64,000 nt of DNA. Source: Nonomuraea jabiensis. GTDB taxonomy: Bacteria; Actinomycetota; Actinomycetes; Streptosporangiales; Streptosporangiaceae. The stretch lies in NCBI RefSeq assembly GCF_014204795.1, contig NZ_JACHMB010000001.1, forward strand, positions 3,658,001 through 3,722,000, in the 5' to 3' direction. A program made the translations under genes and the position numbers. Below, piece after piece: positions 1 to 8,666 of this stretch. The notes beneath the pieces are model-generated. The model saw only the letters and a program-made list of their open reading frames with translations, was not told the DNA's origin and did not search any database. Numbering within the stretch: the first letter of the stretch is position 1; each line of letters starts with the position of its first letter.

Positions 1-138
1 AGCGCGCGGCTGGGAAGGCCGCGAAGGCACATTAGTGTTGCGGCGTCGCCACCCTGACACCCTCTGTCACTGAGCGGAGTCATCCGGATACTTAGGGATC
101 GGTCGTGATCCACGCCGTTCGATCCGGGAGGTACACCT

Positions 139-693
139 GTGACCCGCTCTCTGCATGAGTCCAACGTCGCTGCCCTGTTCGCTCTGCTCGACAGCACCGG
201 CGACGGGCGGATCGCTGCCGATGACTTCAAGCGCATCGCGGACAAGACCTGTGCCGCGGTGGCCCCTGACCCGGACTCGCGTGAGCATCAGGCCATTCAG
301 CAGCTGTGCGCCGACTGGTGGGAACGCATCCGCGAGGACGCCGACGTCGATGGCGATGGCGCGGTGAGCGAGGCGGAATTCGCCCAGGCGGTGGACCACT
401 TGGTCGCGAGCCATCCGCAGTTCCAGCAGATGACCAGCGCGCTGACGTGTGCCGCCTTCGACGCCGCCGACACCGACGAAGACGGGTTCATCTCAGCGCC
501 TGAACTCGATCGCTTCTTCAGCGCGTTGGGTATTCCCCACGAGGTGGTCGAGGGTGCTTTCGCCCAATTGGACACCGACGGCGACGGCAGAATCTCCCGC
601 CAGGAGTACGCCGAAGGTGTTTGGGTGCTGCTCACGAGTGAAGACCCCGCCGCCCCTGGATCGGCGATCCTGGGGCAGACGCGTGGGCGCTGA
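139..693 (+). CDS. EF-hand calcium-binding protein
   Basis: The 184-residue soluble protein carries four EF-hand loops: residues 18-29 (DSTGDGRIAADD), 69-80 (DVDGDGAVSEAE), 111-122 (DTDEDGFISAPE) and 145-156 (DTDGDGRISRQE). The last three have the canonical Asp ligands and a Glu at loop position 12. Loop 1 ends in Asp and may bind more weakly. The size and two pairs of hands match the calerythrin/sarcoplasmic-type calcium-binding proteins of actinomycetes, which are thought to buffer or sense Ca2+ in the cytoplasm. There is no signal peptide. The GTG start is preceded by GGGAGG at 126-131. It stands alone, followed by a strong hairpin. The family call is firm; the physiological partner is unknown. 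Confidence 0.9.
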   Translation: MTRSLHESNVAALFALLDSTGDGRIAADDFKRIADKTCAAVAPDPDSREHQAIQQLCADWWERIREDADVDGDGAVSEAEFAQAVDHLVASHPQFQQMTSALTCAAFDAADTDEDGFISAPELDRFFSALGIPHEVVEGAFAQLDTDGDGRISRQEYAEGVWVLLTSEDPAAPGSAILGQTRGR

Positions 694-774
694 GCTCCTG
701 TGAGTGCAGGTCGCCAGGACGCGGGTAACCGTCGGCTCAGCCTACGTACCTTGCACCTGCCGCGGCAGCGCGAA

Positions 775-811
775 GAGGCCCGTCACCAGTTGAAACGCGG
801 TGACGGGCCTC
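775..811. terminator. Hairpin terminator, copy 1 of a related element
   Basis: A 13-bp perfect stem (GAGGCCCGTCACC at 775-787, GGTGACGGGCCTC at 799-811) encloses an 11-nt loop and is followed by a weakly T-rich tract (ctcgctttgtg). It lies about 80 bp after the EF-hand gene. The hairpin and about 25 bp of left flank are near-duplicated around 2446-2505. Apart from this hairpin I see no gene in 694-1096. Confidence 0.7.
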
Positions 812-1096
812 TCGCTTTGTGTCCCGCCGTCTATTCCCGTCGAGACGGGGGTGGGGCCGGGAGACCGTTCTCGCCTCCGCCGCCACTGGGACCGGATCAG
901 GGGCTTCGCCCTGTGACTGCCTGGGAGGGTGCTCCCCGCACCCGTGGGACTACCAGCGGCAGCAGCTCGAAGATCGCTAGGGGCGGCTGGGGTGCCGGCG
1001 CGGCGCATGCTCGCCACTTACCCGAATTCGTGGAATTTTCCGGCATGTACCTGACTATGATCACAACGATTTCGGCTCCGCGAGAATGAGGTGTGC

Positions 1097-1480
1097 ATGA
1101 AGCGAGCGAGGGTGCGCAGCGCCGGTGTGGTGGCGCTGGCCCTGGTCAGCCTGGTGGGGGTCGGCTCCACCGCGCAGGCCGAGGCGGACCCGGCGGTGAG
1201 CTCCTGCGAGCTGGACTTCTGCCTGTACGAGCACGACAAGTTCAAAGGCGCAGAAGAGGAGTTCATGTTCGAGGGCTGGGGCCTGTGCTACAACGTGCTC
1301 AGAGTGAACAACAAGGCGAGCTCCATGCGGAACAACACCGCCGCCAGGGTGCAGTTCTACAACTCCGCCAACTGCTCCGGCGCGTACGGCTACGCGGCAA
1401 AGCCGAGTTCCTCGGATGGTGACCTGACGAACAACGGGTTCGACAACAAGACCAGCTCCATCAGGTACGTCAGGCCGTAA
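1097..1480 (+). CDS. Secreted peptidase inhibitor, family I36-like
   Basis: The protein has an N-terminal Sec signal peptide (positive MKRARVR, hydrophobic core about residues 9-23, Ala-rich cleavage region ending near AQA at 26-28). A roughly 100-residue mature domain follows with four cysteines (37, 42, 64, 93), enough for two disulfides. The motifs CLYEHDKFKG, a Gly-Trp-Gly near residue 61 and the closing DNKTSSIRYV are typical of the beta/gamma-crystallin-like I36 inhibitors of Streptomyces. It is likely secreted and may inhibit extracellular proteases, though many members are untested. ATG 1097 is preferred over GTG 1091 because GAGG lies just upstream at a usable distance. It appears monocistronic. 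Confidence 0.8.
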   Translation: MKRARVRSAGVVALALVSLVGVGSTAQAEADPAVSSCELDFCLYEHDKFKGAEEEFMFEGWGLCYNVLRVNNKASSMRNNTAARVQFYNSANCSGAYGYAAKPSSSDGDLTNNGFDNKTSSIRYVRP

Positions 1481-1546
1481 GGCCCTGAACCGCTCGCAGG
1501 ACATCGAGTTCGACACCCCGCCCCGCGGCCGATCGGAGGAATCAGC

Positions 1547-2404
1547 GTGTCTGTTCGGCTGCGGGGAGCGGTCGGGGTGCTCTTGACCGTGGCGACAGCC
1601 GCCTGTTCGACGGCGGCGGCGACGGAGCCGCGGGTTGCGGTACCGACGCCGGGGGTGGAGGCGCGCGAGCTCTCGATCCCCTTCGACCGGTACAACCTGT
1701 CCCCGTCGGACATCGGCATCCTTGAGGGCGCCGAAGAGCTCCTCATCCGCGACTGCATGCGGCGGCGGGACATGGGGTGGGAGGTGCTGCCGCAGAGCGC
1801 GGCGGAGGACGTGGAGCCGGCCAACCGCCGCCGCTACGGTGTCGTCGAACCGGAGATCGCTCGCCTCTTCGGCTATCACAACCCGCCGGACCGCCCTACC
1901 GTGGCCCGGCGGGCCGCCGCACGTGCCGGCCGTATGCGAAGCCTGTCGGCGAAGGAACGGCAGTTCGCGTACGGCGAGAAGGACGGCTGCCTGCAACAGG
2001 CGCGCAACCACCTGGAGCAGGGCACCCCGCAGGTCGACGAGGCCCTGTTCAACAGGCTCATCTCGGAGACCTTCGAGCGGTCTCAGGCGGATCCGGAGGT
2101 CGTCCAGGTCTTCCGGGCCTGGAGCACGTGCATGCGGGAGCAGGGCCTGCAGTACGCCGACCCGCTCGCCGCCATCACCGACCGGCGGTGGATGAAGGGC
2201 GGCCCCGCCTCCCAGGAGGAGATCCGCGCGGCGCAGGCGGACGTGGGATGCAAGGCGCAGACCGACCTCGTCTCCATCTGGTCCGCCGTGGAGAAACGCA
2301 TCCAGGACGATGCCGTCGCAGCTCACCCCGCCGAGTTCCATGCGCTTCGGGAGGCCAAGGATCGGCAGCTCGCCGCGGCCCGCGCCGTCCTCGCCCGCGG
2401 CTGA
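1547..2404 (+). CDS. Putative lipoprotein of unknown function
   Basis: The 285-residue protein begins with a lipoprotein-like signal sequence whose candidate lipidated cysteine is Cys20 (context VATAACST; Thr at -3 is unusual but tolerated). The mature part is alpha-helical and charged, with conserved-looking cysteine patches (RDCMRRRDMGW, the CMREQGLQYADP segment, VGCKAQTDL) seen in a recurrent family of actinomycete hypothetical lipoproteins. I cannot assign a function. The GTG start has GGAGG about 8 nt upstream. It starts 66 bp after the I36-like gene on the same strand and may be co-transcribed with it. A strong hairpin follows at 2469-2505. Confidence 0.65.
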   Translation: MSVRLRGAVGVLLTVATAACSTAAATEPRVAVPTPGVEARELSIPFDRYNLSPSDIGILEGAEELLIRDCMRRRDMGWEVLPQSAAEDVEPANRRRYGVVEPEIARLFGYHNPPDRPTVARRAAARAGRMRSLSAKERQFAYGEKDGCLQQARNHLEQGTPQVDEALFNRLISETFERSQADPEVVQVFRAWSTCMREQGLQYADPLAAITDRRWMKGGPASQEEIRAAQADVGCKAQTDLVSIWSAVEKRIQDDAVAAHPAEFHALREAKDRQLAAARAVLARG

Positions 2405-2468
2405 CCGGCACCTCGTGCATACCTGGCGGCAGTGCTGGAGGGCCTTGCACCTGCCACAGCAGCGGGAA

Positions 2469-2505
2469 GAGGCCTGTCACCAGTGGAAACGTGGTGACGG
2501 GCCTC
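2469..2505. terminator. Hairpin terminator, copy 2 of a related element
   Basis: A 13-bp stem (GAGGCCTGTCACC at 2469-2481, GGTGACGGGCCTC at 2493-2505, with one G-U pair) and a loop AGTGGAAACGT are followed by a T-rich tail (ttgtgtcgtgtt). It can serve the lipoprotein gene on the left and the convergent pectate lyase gene on the right. The flank beginning TTGCACCTGCC is shared with copy 1. Confidence 0.7.
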
Positions 2506-2608
2506 TTGTGTCGTGTTCGGCTGTCCACGGGGTTCACTGGGCGGCTGGGGCTGATGTTCCTCGTGCGTTCCCAGCCGAGGTGATCGGTGTGGACGGCGGA
2601 AGCGGCCG

Positions 2609-4147
2609 TTACCCTGCGTAGGTCTCGAACTCGGCGACCTTCGGGGTGCTCGCCGACCCGGTGATCCTGAACGTGATCTTGCTCAGTGAGGTCGGCGTGA
2701 AGGAGATGGCGCCCGCCCCGCTGCCGGACTTCAGGACCGCTCCGGTGCCGGCGTTGATGAGCTGCCAGGCTCCGATGCCGCCCTCGGCGCCTGACGCCTC
2801 CCGGATGACGACCCTGGAGACCGTCGTGGCGGAGCCCCACTTGATCGAGATGTCACCGGTCGAGCCGGCCGGCGACCAGAAGGTGCTCATGTTGCCGTCC
2901 CGCACGTTGCCGTAGCTCGTCCCGTCGGCCTTGCTGGAACCGTCGGAGCCGGCTCCGATGCTGAGGTTGGGCCCGCCGGGCGAAGGGGTGGGTGACGGCG
3001 TGGGGCTGATGGTCGGTGTCGGTGTGGCCGGCGGGGTCTGCGGCGTGCAGCTGCCGTTCGACTCCTGAAGACCCTTGTTGGCGCCGGCCGTCTGGAGTAC
3101 GACGCTCGGCACGCAGCTCGCCCCGTCGAGGCTGTAGGAGTAGGGGACGCTGACGGTGGTGTTGGATTGCGGGTTGGGTCCGGCGGGGTTGTTCTCGCTG
3201 CCCGGGGCGGACCAGGTCACGTTGTCGAAGATGTTGCCGCTGACCTGCCAGTAGCCGGCCTCGCTGGTGTAGAAGGTGCCCAGGACGTCCTTGGAGTTCT
3301 TGAAGTAGTTGTTCTCCACTTTGGCGCGAGCGCCGGCCCGGGAGTTGATACCCGACTCGTGGAGGCTCACGTACGAGTTGTTGTAGATGTGGGCGATGCC
3401 ACCACGCAGCAGGGGTGTGCGAGAGTCGATGTTCTCGTACAGGTTGTGGTGGAAGCTGATGTAGCCGTTCGAGCGGTCGCTCTCGCTGGATCCGATGAGC
3501 CCGCCGCGGCCGGAGTTGCGCAGGATGCTGTAGGACAGGGTCACGTACTGGGTGTCGTTCTTCATGTCGAAGAGGCCGTCGAAGCCCTCTGCCTCGCCGC
3601 CCGAGGCTTCCAGGGTGACGTGATCGACCCACACGTTGCGGACGCCGCTCTCCATGCCGATGGCGTCACCGCCGTTGGACGTGGGCGAGCCCGACTTCTT
3701 GACGTTGCGGACGGTCACGTTGCGGATGATGATGTTGCGGGCTTCGCGGATGTGGATGCCCAACTGGTCGAAGACGGCGCCGCCGCCGACCCCGATGATC
3801 GTGACGTTGCTGATCTGCTTGAGTTCGATCGCGTCGGCGGCGGTGTTGCAGCTTCCGCCCGAGACCTTGGTGGTGTTGCCGTGGTTGATGGTCCCTGAGA
3901 CCTCGATGATGATCGGGGTGCTGCTGCTGGCGCGGTTGCACAGGGCCGTATGAATCGCGGTCCCCGTGGTGGCCCGCACCGTCTGCCCGCCTGCTCCACC
4001 GGTGGTCCCGCCGTTGGCGGTGGCGTAGCCGCTGGCGCCGCCGGCCGCCGCTGATGCCTGCAGTGCTGGTAAGGCCGCACCGGCCGCGGCCGCGATGGCC
4101 ACCGCGGCCAGCACCGCCTGGAGTCGCAACGCGACTGCTCGTCTCAT
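2609..4147 (-). CDS. Secreted pectate lyase (PL1) with C-terminal discoidin-like domain
   Basis: The predicted 512-residue extracellular enzyme cleaves polygalacturonate by beta-elimination in a Ca2+-dependent way. A signal peptide covers about residues 1-35. The parallel beta-helix catalytic domain spans roughly 40-370, with NVWVDHVTLE at 171-180, DGLFDMKND near 190-198 and SRTPLLR at 242-248, the RxPxxR signature that holds the catalytic Arg. A Pro/Thr/Ser linker leads to a terminal domain of about 115 residues resembling F5/8-type C (carbohydrate-binding) folds. ATG 4147 is chosen over the upstream ATG at 4180 because the purine-rich ribosome binding region (GAAGGAG...GAAGG) lies between them. 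The palindrome at 4358-4371 probably controls it. Confidence 0.88.
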   Translation of the reverse strand: MRRAVALRLQAVLAAVAIAAAAGAALPALQASAAAGGASGYATANGGTTGGAGGQTVRATTGTAIHTALCNRASSSTPIIIEVSGTINHGNTTKVSGGSCNTAADAIELKQISNVTIIGVGGGAVFDQLGIHIREARNIIIRNVTVRNVKKSGSPTSNGGDAIGMESGVRNVWVDHVTLEASGGEAEGFDGLFDMKNDTQYVTLSYSILRNSGRGGLIGSSESDRSNGYISFHHNLYENIDSRTPLLRGGIAHIYNNSYVSLHESGINSRAGARAKVENNYFKNSKDVLGTFYTSEAGYWQVSGNIFDNVTWSAPGSENNPAGPNPQSNTTVSVPYSYSLDGASCVPSVVLQTAGANKGLQESNGSCTPQTPPATPTPTISPTPSPTPSPGGPNLSIGAGSDGSSKADGTSYGNVRDGNMSTFWSPAGSTGDISIKWGSATTVSRVVIREASGAEGGIGAWQLINAGTGAVLKSGSGAGAISFTPTSLSKITFRITGSASTPKVAEFETYAG

Positions 4148-4357
4148 CCTCGTTTCACCTTCGCCTTCTCCTTCGAACAACGGATGCGGTCTTCTCTGCG
4201 CGGTCGCTGTCGCGGCATCGGGCTTGTTGCAGGGTCAGGTCGGCCGCTGAGGCCCGGCTCTGGCCCTTCGACGGCACGGTGAAGGACGGAGCCGGCAGCG
4301 AATGCGCGCCGCTCACATGAACGGACACCCCCGTGTTGGGGGGTGACCCACACCGTA

Positions 4358-4371
4358 GGAAAGCGCTTTCC
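4358..4371. promoter_or_regulatory. Palindromic operator GGAAAGCGCTTTCC (LacI-family type)
   Basis: A perfect 14-bp palindrome with a central GCGC lies about 210 bp upstream of the pectate lyase start. AAGCGCTT-centred palindromes are typical operators of LacI-family sugar regulators, so substrate-responsive control is plausible. A separate short inverted repeat, CACCCCC/GGGGGTG at 4326-4345, sits beside it. No LacI gene lies in the window. The rest of 4148-4553 shows no gene. Confidence 0.6.
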
Positions 4372-4553
4372 GAGTGTCAATGCGGCGTGAAACTTTCATG
4401 TCACCGCATCGAGGCGTGCCGGAGACAGCGTTGAACTCACCGAACGATCTGCCGCTCCTCGGTGGATGCGCACGTCGGGTAACGAGGCTGCCGGGCATCG
4501 GGCTCGAGCAGGCTGTGGGTGAGCCAGGCGCCCTGAACGTTGGCTTCGGCGGG

Positions 4554-5813
4554 CTACGCGCCGGTGATCAGGCGTCTTTCCAGGTCGATGATCGGCTCGA
4601 TGCTCTGCAGGTCGTAGTTGCTCAGAATCACGGCCGTCCAGTCCATGTCGAGGTAGACGGACCAGCTCGTGGATATGCCGCCCGCGCCGCCTCCGTGGGT
4701 GATGATGCGCTGGTTGTTGAAGGTGGCGGCCACTGGCCCGTACGCCTGGAAGCCCTCCCCGCGGAGGGAGTTGCCGGAGGTGTCCTCCTTCAGTGGCTTG
4801 GCGGAGATCTTTCCGTTCACGTACAGCTCGGTGTAGGGCCGGGTGGTGAGCTTGCCGCCTTGCAGCGCGATCGCGAAGCGTACGAGGTCGGGGGCGGTGG
4901 TGAAGCCGTTGCCCCCGCCCGTTCCCATCCATGCCCGGGCGGAGTTGCTGCCTTGGCCGGCGTCGCCGTAGACGGAGCCCTTGTCGAGGTTGCGGACGGC
5001 GTCGACGCGCGTGCCGTCCTTTTGATACATGTACGGGTGCGCGATGCGCTGGTCGGCCAGCCACTGGCGGCGGTCGTAGTAGGCGGAGTCACCCATGCCG
5101 GCCGGGAGGAAGATGTTCTGGCGGACGTAGTCCTGGAACGACGTGCCGGAGACCTTCGCCACGAGTTCGCCGAGCAGCGTGTAGCCCATGCTGCTGTAGG
5201 CCTTCTTCGTCCCTGGGGCGAACTCCAGCTCGAAGGTCTTCAGGTTCGCCCAGAAGTCCGCCATCTGTTCCTCGTAGCTGTTGTGGATCTGCTCCGGTGG
5301 CGGCTTCTCGCCTGGGCGCCGGGCGTCGCCCAGGCCACTGGTGTGGGTGAGAAGGTGATGCACGGTGATGCGTTCGGCCATCTCCGCCGGCAGGCCGTCC
5401 AGATGCTTGCTCACCAGGTCGTAGAACTTGAGCTTCCCCTGCTGGGCGAGTTGCACGACAGCCAGCCCGGTGAACGGCTTGGAGGTTGAGGCCAGAGCGT
5501 AGATGGTGTCGGTCTTGTTCGGGATCCGGCCTTCCCTGTCCGCCCAGCCGTAGGCGCGGGCCAGGACCTGGCGGCCGCGGTGTGCGAGCATCACGGTGCC
5601 GGAGAACTGGTCCTTGTCCGCCAGTTCTTTGAGGTGCCGGTCGAAGGCGCCGCCAGGACGCAGGTCCTTGGGAATGCGGCCAGGGCCTGAGGAGAGGCCG
5701 GCGTTTTCTTGCGAGGCCGGCAGGCCGCCAGCCGCCAGCGGGACCGCGCCCAGGAAGCCGAGGGCGGAGCGGCGCGAAGGGCCGTGGTCGGGCGAGGGAT
5801 GCGACAACGCCAT
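4554..5813 (-). CDS. Tat-exported serine hydrolase, class C beta-lactamase fold
   Basis: The 419-residue protein starts with a twin-arginine signal (SRRSALGFLGAVPLAAGG, residues 13-30), so it is likely folded before export. The active-site S-x-x-K is S109-T-S-K112. The second motif is Y206-S-S208, where the usual third-position Asn is Ser. The KTG-equivalent is H373-G-G. These are hallmarks of the DD-peptidase/esterase branch of the beta-lactamase-related family (Pfam Beta-lactamase). Possible activities are D-aminopeptidase, carboxypeptidase or esterase; none can be chosen from sequence. It reads left, away from the divergent DUF1989 gene. About 200 bp (5814-6014) separate them and hold both promoters. 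Confidence 0.85.
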   Translation of the reverse strand: MALSHPSPDHGPSRRSALGFLGAVPLAAGGLPASQENAGLSSGPGRIPKDLRPGGAFDRHLKELADKDQFSGTVMLAHRGRQVLARAYGWADREGRIPNKTDTIYALASTSKPFTGLAVVQLAQQGKLKFYDLVSKHLDGLPAEMAERITVHHLLTHTSGLGDARRPGEKPPPEQIHNSYEEQMADFWANLKTFELEFAPGTKKAYSSMGYTLLGELVAKVSGTSFQDYVRQNIFLPAGMGDSAYYDRRQWLADQRIAHPYMYQKDGTRVDAVRNLDKGSVYGDAGQGSNSARAWMGTGGGNGFTTAPDLVRFAIALQGGKLTTRPYTELYVNGKISAKPLKEDTSGNSLRGEGFQAYGPVAATFNNQRIITHGGGAGGISTSWSVYLDMDWTAVILSNYDLQSIEPIIDLERRLITGA

Positions 5814-6014
5814 GGAAATCCTTTCGCGAGGAAAGAGCTGCGAGGGGATGCAAGCACGCAGTTTGTTTCTTCGGCGTTTCTGCGGCCTTCTGCCGTTGTG
5901 GCCTGGAAAGAAGCTCCCGCGGATCCTTCACAGCTGTAGGTTCATCCACTATCCCGAACAAAGGCGGGGCGAATCTCCATAGCCCGCCCGTGTGCCGCCT
6001 GGTTGGCTGTCGGT

Positions 6015-6632
6015 ATGCGAGTTGTCGTGCCCGCCACCGAAGCGCGGGCGATAAAGGTCAGGACCGGCCAGCGCGTACGGGTCACCGACCTCGAGGGAGG
6101 TCAGGTCGGCGACGTGTTCGCGTTCGCCGCCGACGACGTGAACGAGCACCTCAGCGCGTCACACACCCGAGCCGCCACCAGCCGCCTGTTCCCGGCGATC
6201 GGCGAGCAGTTCGTCACTGATCGCCGCAGGCCCATCCTCACCCTGGTGGAGGACACCTCCCCTGGATGGCATGACATGCTCATCGCCGCCTGCGACCCGG
6301 CCCGTTACCGTGCCCTGGGCGTGTCGGGGTTCCACGCGTCCTGCGCGGACAACCTGGCGAGAAGCATGGCCGGACTCGGGCTCGCCACGCCGGTCATCCC
6401 GCAGCCCGTCAACGTGTTCATGAGGATCCCCGTGGCGGACGACGGCGGGCTGAGCTGGCTGAACTCGATCAGCCGCCCGAACGACGCGATCACGTTGGAG
6501 GCGGCGATGGACTGCGTGTTCGTGGTCTCGGCCTGCCCGCAGGACCTGGTCGGAATCAACGGGCACAAACCGACACCGTTGGCGATCGATCTCCTCAACG
6601 GTCAGGACGACACCAGTGACGTCAAGGAGTGA
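6015..6632 (+). CDS. DUF1989 urea carboxylase-associated family protein
   Basis: The 205-residue protein matches the DUF1989 family, known as urea carboxylase-associated proteins because homologues sit beside urea amidolyase genes. Typical stretches are GQRVRVTDLEGGQVGD near the N-terminus, HTRAATSRLFP, and PQPVNVFMRIPV in the second half. The reaction is not established. ATG 6015 is preferred to an in-frame TTG at 6003; neither has a strong ribosome binding site. The gene is followed 7 bp later by an Old Yellow Enzyme gene and then a deacetylase gene overlapping it, so the three form an operon facing a PucR-type regulator. That suggests catabolism of a nitrogenous compound. Confidence 0.8.
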   Translation: MRVVVPATEARAIKVRTGQRVRVTDLEGGQVGDVFAFAADDVNEHLSASHTRAATSRLFPAIGEQFVTDRRRPILTLVEDTSPGWHDMLIAACDPARYRALGVSGFHASCADNLARSMAGLGLATPVIPQPVNVFMRIPVADDGGLSWLNSISRPNDAITLEAAMDCVFVVSACPQDLVGINGHKPTPLAIDLLNGQDDTSDVKE

Positions 6633-6639
6633 ACGAACG

Positions 6640-7767
6640 ATGAACGATGTCCAGCATCCCGCCCTGCGACCGGACCGCATCGGCGATCTCCACCTCGCCA
6701 ACCGGCTGGCCGTCTCGCCCATGACCCGGGTGTCCGCCGCCGCCGACGGAACGCCGACGGCCGAGATGGCGGAGTACTACACGGCTTTCGCCCGGGGCGG
6801 TTTCTCCCTCGTCCTGACCGAGGGGACGTACACCGACACGCGCTACAGCCAGGGGTACGCCAACCAGCCCGGCATCGTCACCGACGGCCACGAGGCCGCC
6901 TGGCGGGACATCACCAGCCGCGTGCACGACGCCGGTGCGCCGATGATCCTCCAGCTCATGCACGCGGGCGCGCTGTCGCAGGGCAACCGTTACCGCGGCG
7001 ACACGGCGGCGCCGTCGGCCGTCCTGCCGCGCGGGCAGAAGCTGCCGGAGTACGGCGGGTACGGCCCCTGGCCGACGCCCCGCGCGATGAGCGAGGACGA
7101 CATCGCCCAGGTGGTGCACGGTTTCGTGACGTCGGCAGTCCGCGCCCGGCGGGCGGGTTTCGACGGGGTCGAGGTGCACGGCGCCAACGGCTACCTCGTG
7201 GACCAGTTCCTGACCGACTACACCAACCAGCGCGACGATCGCTATGGTGGCACGGTCGCCAACCGGGTACGACTCGCGGCAGAGATCGTCTCCGCCATCC
7301 GCGCGGAGGTCGGTCCGCGCTTCTGCGTGGGGATCCGCTTGTCGCAGGGCAAGGTCAACGACTTCACCCACAGATGGGCGGGCGGCTCCAGGGACGCGGA
7401 GATCATCTTCGCCGCGCTCGCCGAGGCAGGCGCGAGCTACCTGCACATCGCGAGCGAAGGACGGGACTGGGTGGAGACCGCGACCCTGGACGGGCAGGTG
7501 ACGATCACGGGCCTGGCCCGGAAGGTGACCGGGCTGCCCGTGCTGGCCAACGGCGGCATGCACGACCTCGCCCGGGCGGCCATGGTGCTGCAGGACGGTC
7601 ACGCGGACGTACTGACCCTCGGCAGGGGAGCGCTCGCCAACCCGGACTTCCCGCGGCGCCTGGCCCAAGGGCTGCCCATGGCGAACTTCGACCACCAGAT
7701 GCTCCAGCCCATGGCGACGCTGAGCAACGCCCGCCTGTGGCGACAGGCGGCCGGAGTGCCGGCTTGA
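6640..7767 (+). CDS. Old Yellow Enzyme family NADH:flavin oxidoreductase
   Basis: The protein (375 residues from ATG 6640, AGGAG at 6625-6629) is an FMN-dependent TIM-barrel oxidoreductase of the Old Yellow Enzyme group, which reduces activated alkenes with NAD(P)H. Visible features are the N-terminal RIGDLHLANRLAVSPMTR flavin-binding segment, ILQLMHAGALS, the active-site helix GFDGVEVHGANGYLVDQF (His and Asn that bind the substrate carbonyl), DDRYGG and the phosphate-binding VLANGGM...LGRGALANPDF. It lies in the DUF1989 / deacetylase operon. The substrate is unknown. Confidence 0.88.
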   Translation: MNDVQHPALRPDRIGDLHLANRLAVSPMTRVSAAADGTPTAEMAEYYTAFARGGFSLVLTEGTYTDTRYSQGYANQPGIVTDGHEAAWRDITSRVHDAGAPMILQLMHAGALSQGNRYRGDTAAPSAVLPRGQKLPEYGGYGPWPTPRAMSEDDIAQVVHGFVTSAVRARRAGFDGVEVHGANGYLVDQFLTDYTNQRDDRYGGTVANRVRLAAEIVSAIRAEVGPRFCVGIRLSQGKVNDFTHRWAGGSRDAEIIFAALAEAGASYLHIASEGRDWVETATLDGQVTITGLARKVTGLPVLANGGMHDLARAAMVLQDGHADVLTLGRGALANPDFPRRLAQGLPMANFDHQMLQPMATLSNARLWRQAAGVPA

Positions 7768-8666
7768 GCGCGCCCCGGCGGGTCGAGGAGACGGGCGAGA
7801 TCCGCGGCGGCTGGCGGGGCCGGTCCGCCGCGGTCGTGGCGCTCACCTTCGACGTGGACGCGGAGACGCCTGTGCTCGCGCAGGGCCGCGGCTTCGCCGA
7901 CCACGCGAGCACGATGTCCCACCAGGCGTACGGTCCCGAGGTCGGCCTGCCCCGCATCCTCGACCTGCTGGACGAGCTGGGCGTCCCGGCCACGTTCTTC
8001 GTGCCCGGCTGGGTCGCCGAGCACCGCCCCGCACTCGCCCCGTCGATCGTCGAGCGGGGCCACGAGGTGGCGCACCACTCCTACAGCCACCGGCCGCCCA
8101 CGTCGATGACCGCCGCGGAGGAACGCGCGGACTTCGAGCGCGCGCTGGCGGTCTTCGACAGCCAGGGCATCGACATCCAGGGGCACCGAGCGGCGCTGTG
8201 GGAGGCGTCCTGGCGGACGGCTGACCTGGTCGCGGAGCACGGCCTGCGCTACGACTCCTCTCTCATGGGGGACGACAGGCCGTACAAGCTGGACACGCCC
8301 GCCGGTGAGATCGTCGAGCTGCCCGTCCACTGGTCGCTCGACGACTGGGAGCAGTACGCGTTCCTGCCCGCACCTCATGTCGGCTCCGTCATCGAGTCCC
8401 CGGTGAAGGTGCTGGAGCTGTGGCGGGCCGAACTCGACGGGATGCGTCACTACGGCGGCCTGTTCAACCTGTGCGTCCACCCGTTCCTGTCCGGCCGGCC
8501 CGGCCGTGCCCTGGCGTTGCGGCAGTTCCTGGAGTACGCGCAGAGCTGCGCGGACGTGTCCTTCGCCCGCTGCCGCGACGTGGCCGAGCGGGCGGCCGCG
8601 GACGCCGGCCTGACCGTGCGCCGGCCCCGTCCCCCGGTGGTGGATCCGGACGTCTACCCTGGCTGA
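7764..8666 (+). CDS. Polysaccharide deacetylase (NodB/PuuE-like) family protein
   Basis: The predicted 300-residue metal-dependent amidohydrolase has the CE4/NodB fold. Motif 1 is ALTFDVDAET near residue 26, motif 2 is the metal-binding HSYSH near residue 110, and a conserved Arg is in HRAALWEAS. The overall pattern resembles PuuE-type allantoinases and related small-molecule deacetylases as much as chitin deacetylases; with a PucR regulator opposite, action on a ureide or other C-N substrate is plausible. No signal peptide is seen, so it is probably cytoplasmic. The TTG start at 7764 overlaps the stop of the oxidoreductase gene (TTGA), indicating translational coupling. Its end overlaps the convergent regulator by 13 bp. 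Confidence 0.82.
   Translation: MSAPRRVEETGEIRGGWRGRSAAVVALTFDVDAETPVLAQGRGFADHASTMSHQAYGPEVGLPRILDLLDELGVPATFFVPGWVAEHRPALAPSIVERGHEVAHHSYSHRPPTSMTAAEERADFERALAVFDSQGIDIQGHRAALWEASWRTADLVAEHGLRYDSSLMGDDRPYKLDTPAGEIVELPVHWSLDDWEQYAFLPAPHVGSVIESPVKVLELWRAELDGMRHYGGLFNLCVHPFLSGRPGRALALRQFLEYAQSCADVSFARCRDVAERAAADAGLTVRRPRPPVVDPDVYPG

Noticed and set aside
700..1089. A 129-codon plus-strand open frame after the EF-hand gene
   Set aside because: It runs through the terminator hairpin, has no domain, and its composition fits non-coding GC-rich DNA.
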